From Candidatus Nitrosotalea sp. FS (GTDB lineage Archaea; Thermoproteota; Nitrososphaeria; Nitrososphaerales; Nitrosopumilaceae), in the NCBI RefSeq assembly GCF_011319475.1, contig NZ_RCMC01000148.1, positions 23,517 through 30,114 on the forward strand: 6,598 nt of DNA. The letters run 5' to 3'. This document shows positions 1 to 5,221 of this stretch, piece after piece (the first letter of the stretch is position 1; each line of letters begins with the position of its first letter). The position numbers and the translations under genes are program-made. A model generated the notes under the pieces. It ran no database searches. It saw only the letters and a program-made list of their open reading frames with translations, and was not told the origin of the DNA.

Positions 1-366
1 TTCAAGTATGGTTTTTGCCGCAACAAGACTGTTTTTGTTGGGAACTGGATGACCTGCTTGAATTACTTTGAACTTTTTGTCCATCGTCTTGACTTTAGAT
101 GGAACAACAATTATTCCTCCATCAACATGCGTTAGAGAATCTACGGCACATGCCATGGTGTGACCTGCCTTACCCGTTGCAATGACAAACACGTGATGAT
201 ATTTTCCAAGACTGACCTTTCTGCCAGGCAAAATCAGGATATTTTTTTTAATAATTTTCTCAAGATGTGTTTTAGGGTTGGCAGCAGCAAGACCTGCTTC
301 GATTATGGACAAGGCATCTTTTTTTGCAGAATTTGTTGATAATGATTGAAAATTTCTAATTATCAT
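1..366 (-). CDS. Glycerate 2-kinase (GckA/MOFRL family), N-terminal part, cut by window edge
   Basis: I translated this minus-strand frame by hand: 122 codons without a stop, running off the left edge, so only the N-terminal part is present (the family is usually about 400-450 residues). Diagnostic segments are ATGKAGHTMA at residues 63-72, GGIIVVPSK at 83-91 and QAGHPVPNKNS at 103-113. These match the N-terminal domain of the glycerate kinase family that ends in a MOFRL domain; that C-terminal domain lies outside the window. Known members phosphorylate D-glycerate with ATP, most often to 2-phosphoglycerate, in the cytoplasm, feeding lower glycolysis or gluconeogenesis. Older databases call the same family hydroxypyruvate reductase, probably wrongly for archaea. 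The ATG at 366-364 is well supported: an in-frame TAA lies directly upstream and a GGTGA Shine-Dalgarno core sits 6 bases before it. It diverges from the PEFG-CTERM gene. The family assignment is confident; the exact product (2- or 3-phosphoglycerate) is inferred. Confidence 0.88.
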   Translation of the reverse strand, partial: MIIRNFQSLSTNSAKKDALSIIEAGLAAANPKTHLEKIIKKNILILPGRKVSLGKYHHVFVIATGKAGHTMACAVDSLTHVDGGIIVVPSKVKTMDKKFKVIQAGHPVPNKNSLVAAKTILE

Positions 367-372
367 TTATTG

Positions 373-377
373 TCACC
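373..377 (-). promoter_or_regulatory. Shine-Dalgarno site of the glycerate kinase gene
   Basis: On the minus strand this reads GGTGA, with 6 bases between it and the ATG. GGTGA is complementary to the usual 3' end of archaeal 16S rRNA. It implies a leadered transcript, unlike most other genes in this window. A TATA-like CTTAAATT at about 423-430 (minus strand) would place the transcript start near 400, giving a leader of about 35 bases; that part is weak. Confidence 0.5.
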
Positions 378-462
378 ATACAACAAACAATATTTGGTCA
401 ATTTAGAGTCTTTTTATTATCAATTTAAGAAAAATGTTATCCATTACCTTTGTTACACTTTT

Positions 463-471
463 TTTATATAT
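463..471 (+). promoter_or_regulatory. TATA box for the PEFG-CTERM protein gene
   Basis: TTTATATAT is centred at about 467. Archaeal TATA boxes usually centre 26-27 bases before the transcription start, which predicts a start at about 493, on the GTG at 492. This supports a leaderless transcript. It also argues against translation beginning at the further-upstream in-frame TTG at 450, because the promoter would then lie inside the coding region. The rest of the 367-491 gap holds only this element and the glycerate kinase signals on the other strand. Confidence 0.55.
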
Positions 472-491
472 CACAGGATCCAAGCCATATT

Positions 492-1019
492 GTGTCTAGT
501 TCTAGAAACGGTGTGAAAGTATCAATATTTGGCGTGTTAGGAGCACTGGCCATAATGACAATTCTCATGACTCCAGCATATGCAGACCCAATCATAAAAC
601 CAACTAGTGGTGGCACACTAAATATCAGTTTTGAGACCAACCCTCCAACTCCAAACCCTGGAGACCAGACAATGCTCAAAATTGGTTTTCTGAATAAAAA
701 TGACAATACCGAACAACCTCATATCGATTACAAAGTCTCTGTGATGCAAGGCAATGACCAAATATTTGGAATACCTGTAACTCATGTAGCTACAGAAGGT
801 CCAGTCAGTATCCCCATGCAATTTCAGACAGCTGGAACTTATCAGGTCATAGTAGAGGTTCAAGGAATATTATTCCAGCCAATTCCTCCAGAGACAGCAA
901 GTTTCACAATTGTTGTTGGCCCATCAGTACCAGAGTTTGGTCCACTAGCAGGAATGGTCATTGCAGTATCCATAATCAGTGTCATAATAGTAACAAAGAA
1001 AACCCAATTCCATATTTAG
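492..1019 (+). CDS. Secreted protein with C-terminal PEFG-CTERM sorting signal
   Basis: With a GTG start at 492 this is 175 residues. Residues 1-31 form a signal peptide: a short basic start (R5, K9), a hydrophobic core VSIFGVLGALAIMTILM, and a cleavage-like TPAYA before DP. Residues 32-143 are rich in Pro, Thr, Gly and alternating hydrophobic residues, suggesting one extracellular beta-sandwich (Ig-like) domain; it has no Cys, so no disulphides. The tail has PEFG at 147-150, a hydrophobic helix of about 17 residues and then KK at 169-170. This is the PEFG-CTERM pattern known in Thaumarchaeota, thought to be processed by an archaeosortase-type membrane peptidase and so attached to the cell envelope. 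The start is uncertain: TTG at 450 is also open but overlaps the probable TATA box, and GTG at 513 would give a shorter signal peptide beginning MKVSIFG. The function of the core domain is not recognised. The next gene begins 48 bases downstream but has its own promoter. Confidence 0.82.
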   Translation: MSSSRNGVKVSIFGVLGALAIMTILMTPAYADPIIKPTSGGTLNISFETNPPTPNPGDQTMLKIGFLNKNDNTEQPHIDYKVSVMQGNDQIFGIPVTHVATEGPVSIPMQFQTAGTYQVIVEVQGILFQPIPPETASFTIVVGPSVPEFGPLAGMVIAVSIISVIIVTKKTQFHI

Positions 1020-1037
1020 GCAGAATCAAGGCAATAG

Positions 1038-1046
1038 TATAATAAT
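1038..1046 (+). promoter_or_regulatory. TATA box for the iron-type alcohol dehydrogenase gene
   Basis: TATAATAAT is centred at 1042, exactly 26 bases before the A of the ATG at 1068. This predicts a leaderless transcript and supports that start over the in-frame ATG five codons later. A run of six T at 1061-1066, just before the ATG, could also end transcription from the upstream gene. Confidence 0.55.
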
Positions 1047-1067
1047 TGTAGCAGACGTAGTTTTTTC

Positions 1068-2012
1068 ATGAATACAGTTAGAATGCCAAAGACAATTAAT
1101 TTCGGCAAAGATGCTTTATCTGAGACGCAATATCCAAAAAACGCCCTTGTTGTAACAACCGCACCACCTGACGTATCAGCCAAGTGGCTTGCAAGAATGA
1201 AGATTCAAGATTACATGTTATATGACAAAGTAGAACCTGAACCATCAATTGAAACAGTAAACAAAGTCATGGCAGAATTCAAACCAAAGAATCCATCTGC
1301 AATAATTGGCCTTGGAGGAGGAAGCTCACTTGATGTTGCAAAATATGCAGGAATGGAGATGAAGATTCCAAAGATACTCATCCCAACTACATTTGGAACA
1401 GGAGCAGAGATGACAACATATTGTGTGCTAAAGTTTGATGGAAAGAAAAAGCTCTTGCAAGATGAGAGATTCCTTGCAGACATGGCAGTAATTGACGCTT
1501 ATTTCATGGACGGAACGCCAGAGGCAATTGTCAAAAACTCTGTCTGTGACGCATGTGCACAAGCAACAGAAGGATATGACAGCAAGAGAGGAAACGAATT
1601 CACCAAGATGCTGTGCAAATCTGCCTTTGATGTGCTCTATGATGCAATAATGAACAACAAGCCAGAGAACTATCCATTTGGGTCCATGCTCTCAGGTGTT
1701 GGATTTGGAAATGCATCAACTACACTAGGACATGCATTATCATATGTCTTTTCAAATGAAGGTGTACCACATGGATACTCGTTATCATCATGCACTACGG
1801 TGGCACACAGATTCAACAAGTCCATCTTCTATGACAGATTCAAAGAAGTCATTGAAAAACTAAAGTTTGACAAACTGACATTAAAGGCTCCGTTTGATCA
1901 GGCTGCAGATGTTGTCATGACAGACAAGGGTCACTTGGATCCAAATCCAGTACCAGTAACAAAACAAGATGTTGCTCAACTTTTGAAAGACATTGTAGAC
2001 GGCAAACTCTAG
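1068..2012 (+). CDS. Iron-type alcohol dehydrogenase; candidate malonic semialdehyde reductase
   Basis: This is a 314-residue group III (iron-type) alcohol dehydrogenase. The N-terminal nucleotide-binding half carries GLGGGSSLD at 81-89 and IPTTFGTGAE at 105-114, the family's dinucleotide-binding signatures. The C-terminal helical half carries the metal-site segments: D161 in CDACAQATEGY, H222 in LGHALSY and H235 in GVPHGYS. The canonical fourth ligand, a His four residues after the Asp, is Gln165 here. The protein is shorter than typical members (about 380-400), mostly at the C-terminus. In Nitrosopumilus maritimus an enzyme of this family (Nmar_1110) reduces malonic semialdehyde to 3-hydroxypropionate with NAD(P)H in the 3-hydroxypropionate/4-hydroxybutyrate CO2-fixation cycle, and homologues occur across Thaumarchaeota. 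Equating this gene with it is inference from family and lineage. A succinic semialdehyde reductase or other aldehyde reductase remains possible. Probably cytoplasmic and transcribed alone. Confidence 0.82.
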   Translation: MNTVRMPKTINFGKDALSETQYPKNALVVTTAPPDVSAKWLARMKIQDYMLYDKVEPEPSIETVNKVMAEFKPKNPSAIIGLGGGSSLDVAKYAGMEMKIPKILIPTTFGTGAEMTTYCVLKFDGKKKLLQDERFLADMAVIDAYFMDGTPEAIVKNSVCDACAQATEGYDSKRGNEFTKMLCKSAFDVLYDAIMNNKPENYPFGSMLSGVGFGNASTTLGHALSYVFSNEGVPHGYSLSSCTTVAHRFNKSIFYDRFKEVIEKLKFDKLTLKAPFDQAADVVMTDKGHLDPNPVPVTKQDVAQLLKDIVDGKL

Positions 2013-2015
2013 TCT

Positions 2016-2037
2016 ACTTTCTTTTTCACTTTTTGTA
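2016..2037 (+). terminator. T-rich transcription terminator after the alcohol dehydrogenase
   Basis: Immediately after the stop codon lie three T tracts (TTT, TTTTT, TTTTT) separated by C or CAC. Archaeal RNA polymerase typically stops at such oligo-T stretches without a hairpin. The following gene has its own promoter, which fits termination here. A further T5 tract follows near 2059-2063. Confidence 0.5.
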
Positions 2038-2120
2038 AAAATCTAGAGTATTGTTCTATTTTTCAAAAAACAAGCTAACAGTAACCGAAAATCAGCAATT
2101 ATTCTTACAAAATTACTAGA

Positions 2121-2141
2121 CTTAAATACACCTAATTTAAG
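2121..2141 (+). promoter_or_regulatory. Promoter of the luciferase-like gene, with inverted repeat
   Basis: CTTAAAT at 2121-2127 is repeated as its exact complement ATTTAAG at 2135-2141, seven bases apart. The left arm, extended to CTTAAATAC, is a good TATA box; centred at 2125 it predicts a start at about 2151 and a 10-base leader containing AAGGAT just before the ATG. The right arm (TAATTTAA) could instead direct a start close to the ATG itself. The symmetry suggests either a dimeric regulator site covering the TATA box or chance in AT-rich DNA. Confidence 0.5.
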
Positions 2142-2160
2142 ACAATTGTAGAAGGATTTC

Positions 2161-3249
2161 ATGGCGCTAAAATTTGGAATTCAACAGGGACTTAACGTTG
2201 CTCGATTAGGATTAAACGAAGATCAGATCATTACAGCTTGTGTTTTAGCTGACAAGACAGGTTATGATTCTATTTGGTACATGGACCACAGTAATGTTCC
2301 ACAATGGGACAAGGCAATAGTAAATGATCCATGGGTCATGCTTTCTGCAATTGCAGCAGTTACACATAGAGTAGAACTTGGAACTTGTGTAACAGATGCA
2401 GTAAGACGACATCCATCAAACATTGCACTAGCATCAATTACACTTGACAGAGTATCACATGGAAGAGGAACTTTGGGTATCGGAGCAGGAGAGGCACAAA
2501 ATCTCAAAGAATTCAAGATACAATGGGACAAACCAGTAGGAAGATTTGAAGAACAATTACAGGTTATCAAATTACTTTTTGACTCATCACCTTCTCATCG
2601 AGTCAATTTCAAGGGAGAATTTTATCAATTAGAAGAAGCATGTTTGCAAGCAAAGAGTGTTCGCAAGCCGGCACCGCCAATCTACATGGCAGCAGGTGCA
2701 CCAAGAACACTTGCACTATGTGGCAAGTATGGTGACGGATGGATACCAATTGGTTACACACCAGAATTGTATGCAGAACATGCAAAGGCAATCAAGGCAT
2801 CCATGAAAGAAAATGGAAGAACAGATGAGAACTTTAACTATGCAGTAGATATTGATGTATACTTTTCAGAAGATGCAGAAACTGCATGGGCAAAAATGAA
2901 AAATGCAGTAAAGGTTAGTTTGTTCAAACCAGAGGTACTCAAGGTTCACGGCATACAGGATATCGCAGGTTTTGATTTCAAGAAATACTTTACAGAATAT
3001 TCCATGTCAAACCAAGAATGGATTGTAAAAATGAGAGAGGCTGCACAAACAATTCCAGACGATGTTGCACGTTCATCAATTGGAATGGGTACACCAGACG
3101 ATATTATTCCAGTATTTGAAAAATTCATGAAAGCAGGTGTCAATCACTTTATTGTAAGATTCTGGGGTTCAGGATACTTTGGTTCTATTGACAAGTTTGC
3201 ATCAAGCATAATGCCTTACTTTAAAGACCAAAACAACCCAAGAAAATAA
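2161..3249 (+). CDS. Luciferase-like (F420-dependent type) oxidoreductase
   Basis: A 362-residue protein of the bacterial luciferase-like TIM-barrel family, the group that includes F420-dependent methylenetetrahydromethanopterin reductase (Mer) and F420-dependent glucose-6-phosphate dehydrogenase. Visible family segments are SIWYMDH at 37-43 after the first helix, RRHPSN at 82-87, GIGAGEAQN at 106-114, PPIYMAAGAPRTL at 172-184 and GDGWIP at 191-196. Near the C-terminus are GMGTPDDIIPVFEKF at 308-322 and NHFIVRFWG at 328-336. The ASITLDRVSHGR segment at 91-102 is also typical. No signal peptide or membrane segment, so cytoplasmic. Such genes are often labelled Mer in Thaumarchaeota, which carry F420 biosynthesis but do not make methane. 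At 362 residues it is longer than Mer (about 320-330), so a Mer role is not assured. Cofactor F420 rather than FMN is inferred from the lineage, and the substrate is unknown. The ATG is preceded by AAGGAT with 3 intervening bases. It converges with the azoreductase gene. Confidence 0.87.
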   Translation: MALKFGIQQGLNVARLGLNEDQIITACVLADKTGYDSIWYMDHSNVPQWDKAIVNDPWVMLSAIAAVTHRVELGTCVTDAVRRHPSNIALASITLDRVSHGRGTLGIGAGEAQNLKEFKIQWDKPVGRFEEQLQVIKLLFDSSPSHRVNFKGEFYQLEEACLQAKSVRKPAPPIYMAAGAPRTLALCGKYGDGWIPIGYTPELYAEHAKAIKASMKENGRTDENFNYAVDIDVYFSEDAETAWAKMKNAVKVSLFKPEVLKVHGIQDIAGFDFKKYFTEYSMSNQEWIVKMREAAQTIPDDVARSSIGMGTPDDIIPVFEKFMKAGVNHFIVRFWGSGYFGSIDKFASSIMPYFKDQNNPRK

Positions 3250-3255
3250 TTTTTT
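3250..3255 (+). terminator. Oligo-T terminator after the luciferase-like gene
   Basis: Six consecutive T directly follow the TAA stop. This is the minimal archaeal termination signal, and it lies in the 35-base gap between two convergent genes, where a stop is expected. No stable hairpin is visible. For the opposite strand only a short tract, the complement of AAAA at 3271-3274, is present, so the azoreductase transcript may end inside or beyond this gap. Confidence 0.4.
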
Positions 3256-3284
3256 ACGCACGCTAGAACGAAAATTACCAGAAT

Positions 3285-3929
3285 CTAGTTATTTTTGTGA
3301 TACCATTCTTGCGCTATTGATTTTGCCTGTTTTATTGATTTGTCAAGATTTGATAATTTTATAGATTCTTCACCGTTCATTCCACCAGCAAGTATTCCAC
3401 GAATATCAGAATATCCCATAAACTTGAATTCAAGATTTGTAAGTGATAATGCATGTTCCCATGATGCCATTGGTCCATTTTCATAATTTCCCCCTGCCGA
3501 TACCACAGTTAGAGCTTTTTTTCCATTCATCAAGCCCATGTAACTTCCATTTTTAGCATCCCATGTTTTCCCCTTTAGCATCACAGAATCAAACCAAGCC
3601 TTGACCGCAGCAGGCATTGAGAAATTATTCATAGGATATGCAACAACTACAATATCAGCCGACTTTAGCTGTTCAGTCATTCGATCCATTTTTGCCAGAC
3701 TGTTCTTTTGTTCTGCAGAAATGGTTTCACCCAGGTAATCACGGTGTATGTATGCATCCAAGTTATCTTCTAAAAATAAATCTGGTACATCTTTTGCAAG
3801 ATCAAGTTTTTCAATATTAGAATTTTTTATTTCTCCAATGAATGCGTCTAGTATTTTTTTAGTGTTGGAGCGTTCATTTCGTGGTGTATATTGCACAATC
3901 AATGTCTTCAAAGATTTTCCCTGAGTCAT
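3285..3929 (-). CDS. FMN-dependent NAD(P)H oxidoreductase, azoreductase/flavodoxin-2 family
   Basis: A 214-residue flavodoxin-fold protein. The N-terminal strand and phosphate-binding loop are seen in LIVQYTPRNERSNT (residues 10-23), where S21 and N22 fit the FMN-phosphate loop. The family hallmark YPMNNFSMPAAVKAWFD lies at 98-114, followed by GKTW at 120-123; this matches the region of AzoR that contacts the flavin ring. TVVSAGG at 141-147 is the third flavin-binding loop. Known members are homodimeric cytoplasmic enzymes that use NADH or NADPH to reduce quinones and, in the test tube, azo dyes by two electrons, thereby protecting cells from thiol and quinone stress. The natural substrate here is unknown. 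It has its own TATA box 26 or so bases before a start only about 8 bases upstream of the ATG. Possible operator repeats lie just upstream of that promoter. It converges with the luciferase-like gene and sits 124 bases from the membrane-protein gene on the same strand, so co-transcription is possible but not required. Confidence 0.85.
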   Translation of the reverse strand: MTQGKSLKTLIVQYTPRNERSNTKKILDAFIGEIKNSNIEKLDLAKDVPDLFLEDNLDAYIHRDYLGETISAEQKNSLAKMDRMTEQLKSADIVVVAYPMNNFSMPAAVKAWFDSVMLKGKTWDAKNGSYMGLMNGKKALTVVSAGGNYENGPMASWEHALSLTNLEFKFMGYSDIRGILAGGMNGEESIKLSNLDKSIKQAKSIAQEWYHKNN

Positions 3930-3957
3930 TTTTGAACAGTTACCATAGATCCATATC

Positions 3958-3970
3958 CCATATAAAGTAG
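3958..3970 (-). promoter_or_regulatory. TATA box and upstream BRE region of the azoreductase gene
   Basis: On the minus strand this reads CTACTTTATATGG. The TTTATAT core is centred at about 3963, predicting a transcript start near 3937 and a leader of about 8 bases. It is one of the best TATA matches in the window. No strong Shine-Dalgarno site is seen between it and the ATG. Confidence 0.55.
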
Positions 3971-4000
3971 AAAGTGACTTTATTGAAAGTAAGTTAACTT
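3964..4000. repeat. Cluster of AAAGT half-sites and a 10-bp palindrome, candidate operator
   Basis: Reading the plus strand, AAAGT occurs at 3964-3968, 3971-3975 and 3986-3990. The second copy is part of the perfect inverted repeat AAAGTGACTTT at 3971-3981. Directly after the third copy, AAGTTAACTT at 3991-4000 is a perfect 10-bp palindrome. The cluster abuts the upstream side of the azoreductase TATA box and overlaps its edge, a position used by archaeal activators and repressors. Binding by a regulator is inference; no regulator gene is present in the window. Confidence 0.4.
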
Positions 4001-4053
4001 CTAGTAAGCAAAAATGTTCTAGCGATGCACAAAGAAGATAATGAATTTTTTAT

Positions 4054-4461
4054 CTAGAGATACCGAAATATGGTCATCTTTTCAGAATTTGGAAGATCAG
4101 AGACTAGAGCAAAGTTAAACAATGGATAGAATTTTTTGTATTCTTTCATAAAGCTCCAGGCTACATCATGAGTCTTAAATTCGTCTCGCATGCCATCGAT
4201 TCTAGTTTCCACTCCGCACACATCAAACACCTTGACCAGATATCTTTGAGGTTTTCTGTGTGGTTTTGCTTTTATCAACCAAGCAATTGCAAACACAAAG
4301 ACTGCCATCATGATTAGTGCAGCTCCTATCTCTTTGAAATAAACTGCAAAAAATGATGGAATCGTATCACCAAATAACGTGTAAACATAACTTGCAAATC
4401 CAATTACAGAACCTACGATTATTCCTGTCAATACACTAGTGTGGCTAGAGTCCTTTAGCAT
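4054..4461 (-). CDS. Small two-helix membrane protein with cytoplasmic C-terminal domain
   Basis: I do not recognise this 135-residue protein. It has two clear transmembrane helices, at about 9-30 (rich in V, I, G) and 43-64 (IGAALIMMAVFVFAIAWLI core at 45-63), joined by a short loop containing GDTIPS. A strongly basic stretch, KAKPHRKPQR at 64-73, follows the second helix; by the positive-inside rule this puts the C-terminal domain in the cytoplasm, with the N-terminus there too. Residues 74-135 look like a small alpha/beta domain: a strand YLVKVFDV, a polar stretch with RIDGMRDEF, a helix around AWSFMKEYKKFY, and strands FNFALVS and KMTIFRYL. There is no signal peptide, Cys pair or catalytic motif; a single Cys is at 82. 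It is divergent from the FMN-binding gene, sharing a 73-base promoter region. It is probably specific to this archaeal lineage. The coding call rests on length, hydrophobic pattern and a start-proximal promoter. Confidence 0.68.
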   Translation of the reverse strand: MLKDSSHTSVLTGIIVGSVIGFASYVYTLFGDTIPSFFAVYFKEIGAALIMMAVFVFAIAWLIKAKPHRKPQRYLVKVFDVCGVETRIDGMRDEFKTHDVAWSFMKEYKKFYPLFNFALVSDLPNSEKMTIFRYL

Positions 4462-4490
4462 ACCCGATGTTAGTTATACTTGCATTTATC

Positions 4491-4517
4491 TATTAAAGCA
4501 TACGCAGAAATATCATA
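4491..4517. promoter_or_regulatory. Divergent promoter region between membrane-protein and FMN-binding genes
   Basis: TATTAAAG at 4491-4498 reads CTTTAATA on the minus strand and would start the membrane-protein transcript near 4468, about 7 bases before its ATG. On the plus strand AAATATCATA at 4508-4517 is centred near 4511-4512 and predicts a start near the GTG at 4535. The two genes therefore appear to use back-to-back promoters within 73 bases and could share a regulator. Neither TATA element is a strong match. Confidence 0.38.
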
Positions 4518-4534
4518 TCTGATAACATGGATTT

Positions 4535-5167
4535 GTGCAACTACTTGGAAGACTAGAGATCAAGTCTAAAGAGAAGATAATTGAATTTCTAAACCAGCAA
4601 GAAACAGGCAGAGTATCCAGCATAGACAAGGATGGATTTCCACAGATAATTCCAATGAATTTTGTCTATGCAAATGATGCAATTTACATGCATTCCCACC
4701 CAAAAGGAGAAAAATTAGAAAACATTTCAAAGAATTCAAAGGTGGGCTTTGAGGTGGACCAGAGTCTCGAGTTTTTGCCATCATATTTCACATCCCCCAC
4801 TGATGCATCACAGGCAGACACATTGTATATCAGCGTCGTTATCAAGGGAAAAGCAAGCCTTGTCTCAGATCCAAAAGAAAAGACAATGGCACTAAATGAT
4901 CTCATGAAAAAATACCAACCTGAAGGAGGATATGAAAAATTGACCCATGACATGAAAGTAGTCGAGGAAGTCGCAATAATCAAGGTTGTACCAGTCACAA
5001 TGAGGGGCAAGTACAAGATCGGCCAACACTGGGACAAGAAAACAAGATTAGAGATTGCAAAAAAAATACTAGAGCGTAACAGTTCTACTGCACAAAATAC
5101 CATAAAAATGATGGGTGTAACCAAAACAAAAGATGGTCTTCAAGTGTCAGAAGAGCGCAACTGGTAA
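4535..5167 (+). CDS. Pyridoxamine 5'-phosphate oxidase-like FMN-binding protein
   Basis: A 210-residue protein whose first 110 residues follow the FMN-binding split-barrel pattern: a helix KSKEKIIEFLNQQ, then TGRVSSIDKDGFPQIIPMNFVY at 24-45 (given here only to show the small-residue, Asp-Gly, Pro order), AIYMHSHPKGEK at 49-60 and KVGFEVDQ at 69-76. VVIKGKASLV at 101-110 is the late strand of the barrel. The C-terminal part, with MRGKYKIGQHW at 156-166 and a helix of Arg/Lys/Glu after it, resembles the end of the PaiB-like and related FMN-binding families. It is not the vitamin B6 biosynthetic enzyme itself. Related archaeal proteins bind FMN, F420 or haem, and the substrate here is unknown. 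Cytoplasmic. The GTG start is forced: an in-frame TAA occurs four codons upstream with no ATG between, and the domain begins about residue 10. A short out-of-frame ATG reading frame overlaps the start. uvrB follows after 54 bases with its own promoter. Confidence 0.8.
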   Translation: MQLLGRLEIKSKEKIIEFLNQQETGRVSSIDKDGFPQIIPMNFVYANDAIYMHSHPKGEKLENISKNSKVGFEVDQSLEFLPSYFTSPTDASQADTLYISVVIKGKASLVSDPKEKTMALNDLMKKYQPEGGYEKLTHDMKVVEEVAIIKVVPVTMRGKYKIGQHWDKKTRLEIAKKILERNSSTAQNTIKMMGVTKTKDGLQVSEERNW

Positions 5168-5189
5168 AGATATCATAATTACCATTTGC

Positions 5190-5198
5190 TTTAAATTT
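5190..5198 (+). promoter_or_regulatory. TATA box for uvrB
   Basis: TTTAAATTT is centred at 5194, predicting a transcript start at about 5220. That falls on the ATG at 5218-5220 (out of frame) or the TTG at 5222 (in frame with UvrB), so uvrB is probably read from a leaderless or nearly leaderless message, separate from the upstream gene. Confidence 0.52.
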
Positions 5199-5221
5199 GA
5201 AACAGGCCTATTTTGTAATGT

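Noticed and set aside
450..491. N-terminal extension of the PEFG protein from TTG 450
   Set aside because: It contains the probable TATA box and lacks signal-peptide logic; a start at 492 or 513 is preferred.
2262..2570. 102-residue minus-strand open frame inside the luciferase-like gene
   Set aside because: Antisense shadow of a confidently assigned gene; no domain or start signal.
3263..3287. CTAGA...TCTAG inverted repeat between the convergent genes
   Set aside because: Only 5 bp of pairing around a 15-base loop, with the stem not followed by a T run on either strand; too weak to call a terminator.
4036..4055. AGATAA...TTATCT hairpin at the end of the membrane-protein gene
   Set aside because: Six weak AT-rich pairs, overlapping the stop codon, with no T run on the transcribed strand after it; probably chance.
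4684..5124. 146-residue minus-strand open frame inside the FMN-binding gene
   Set aside because: It is fully antisense to a gene with clear family motifs, its composition follows from the opposite strand, and there is no promoter or recognisable domain.
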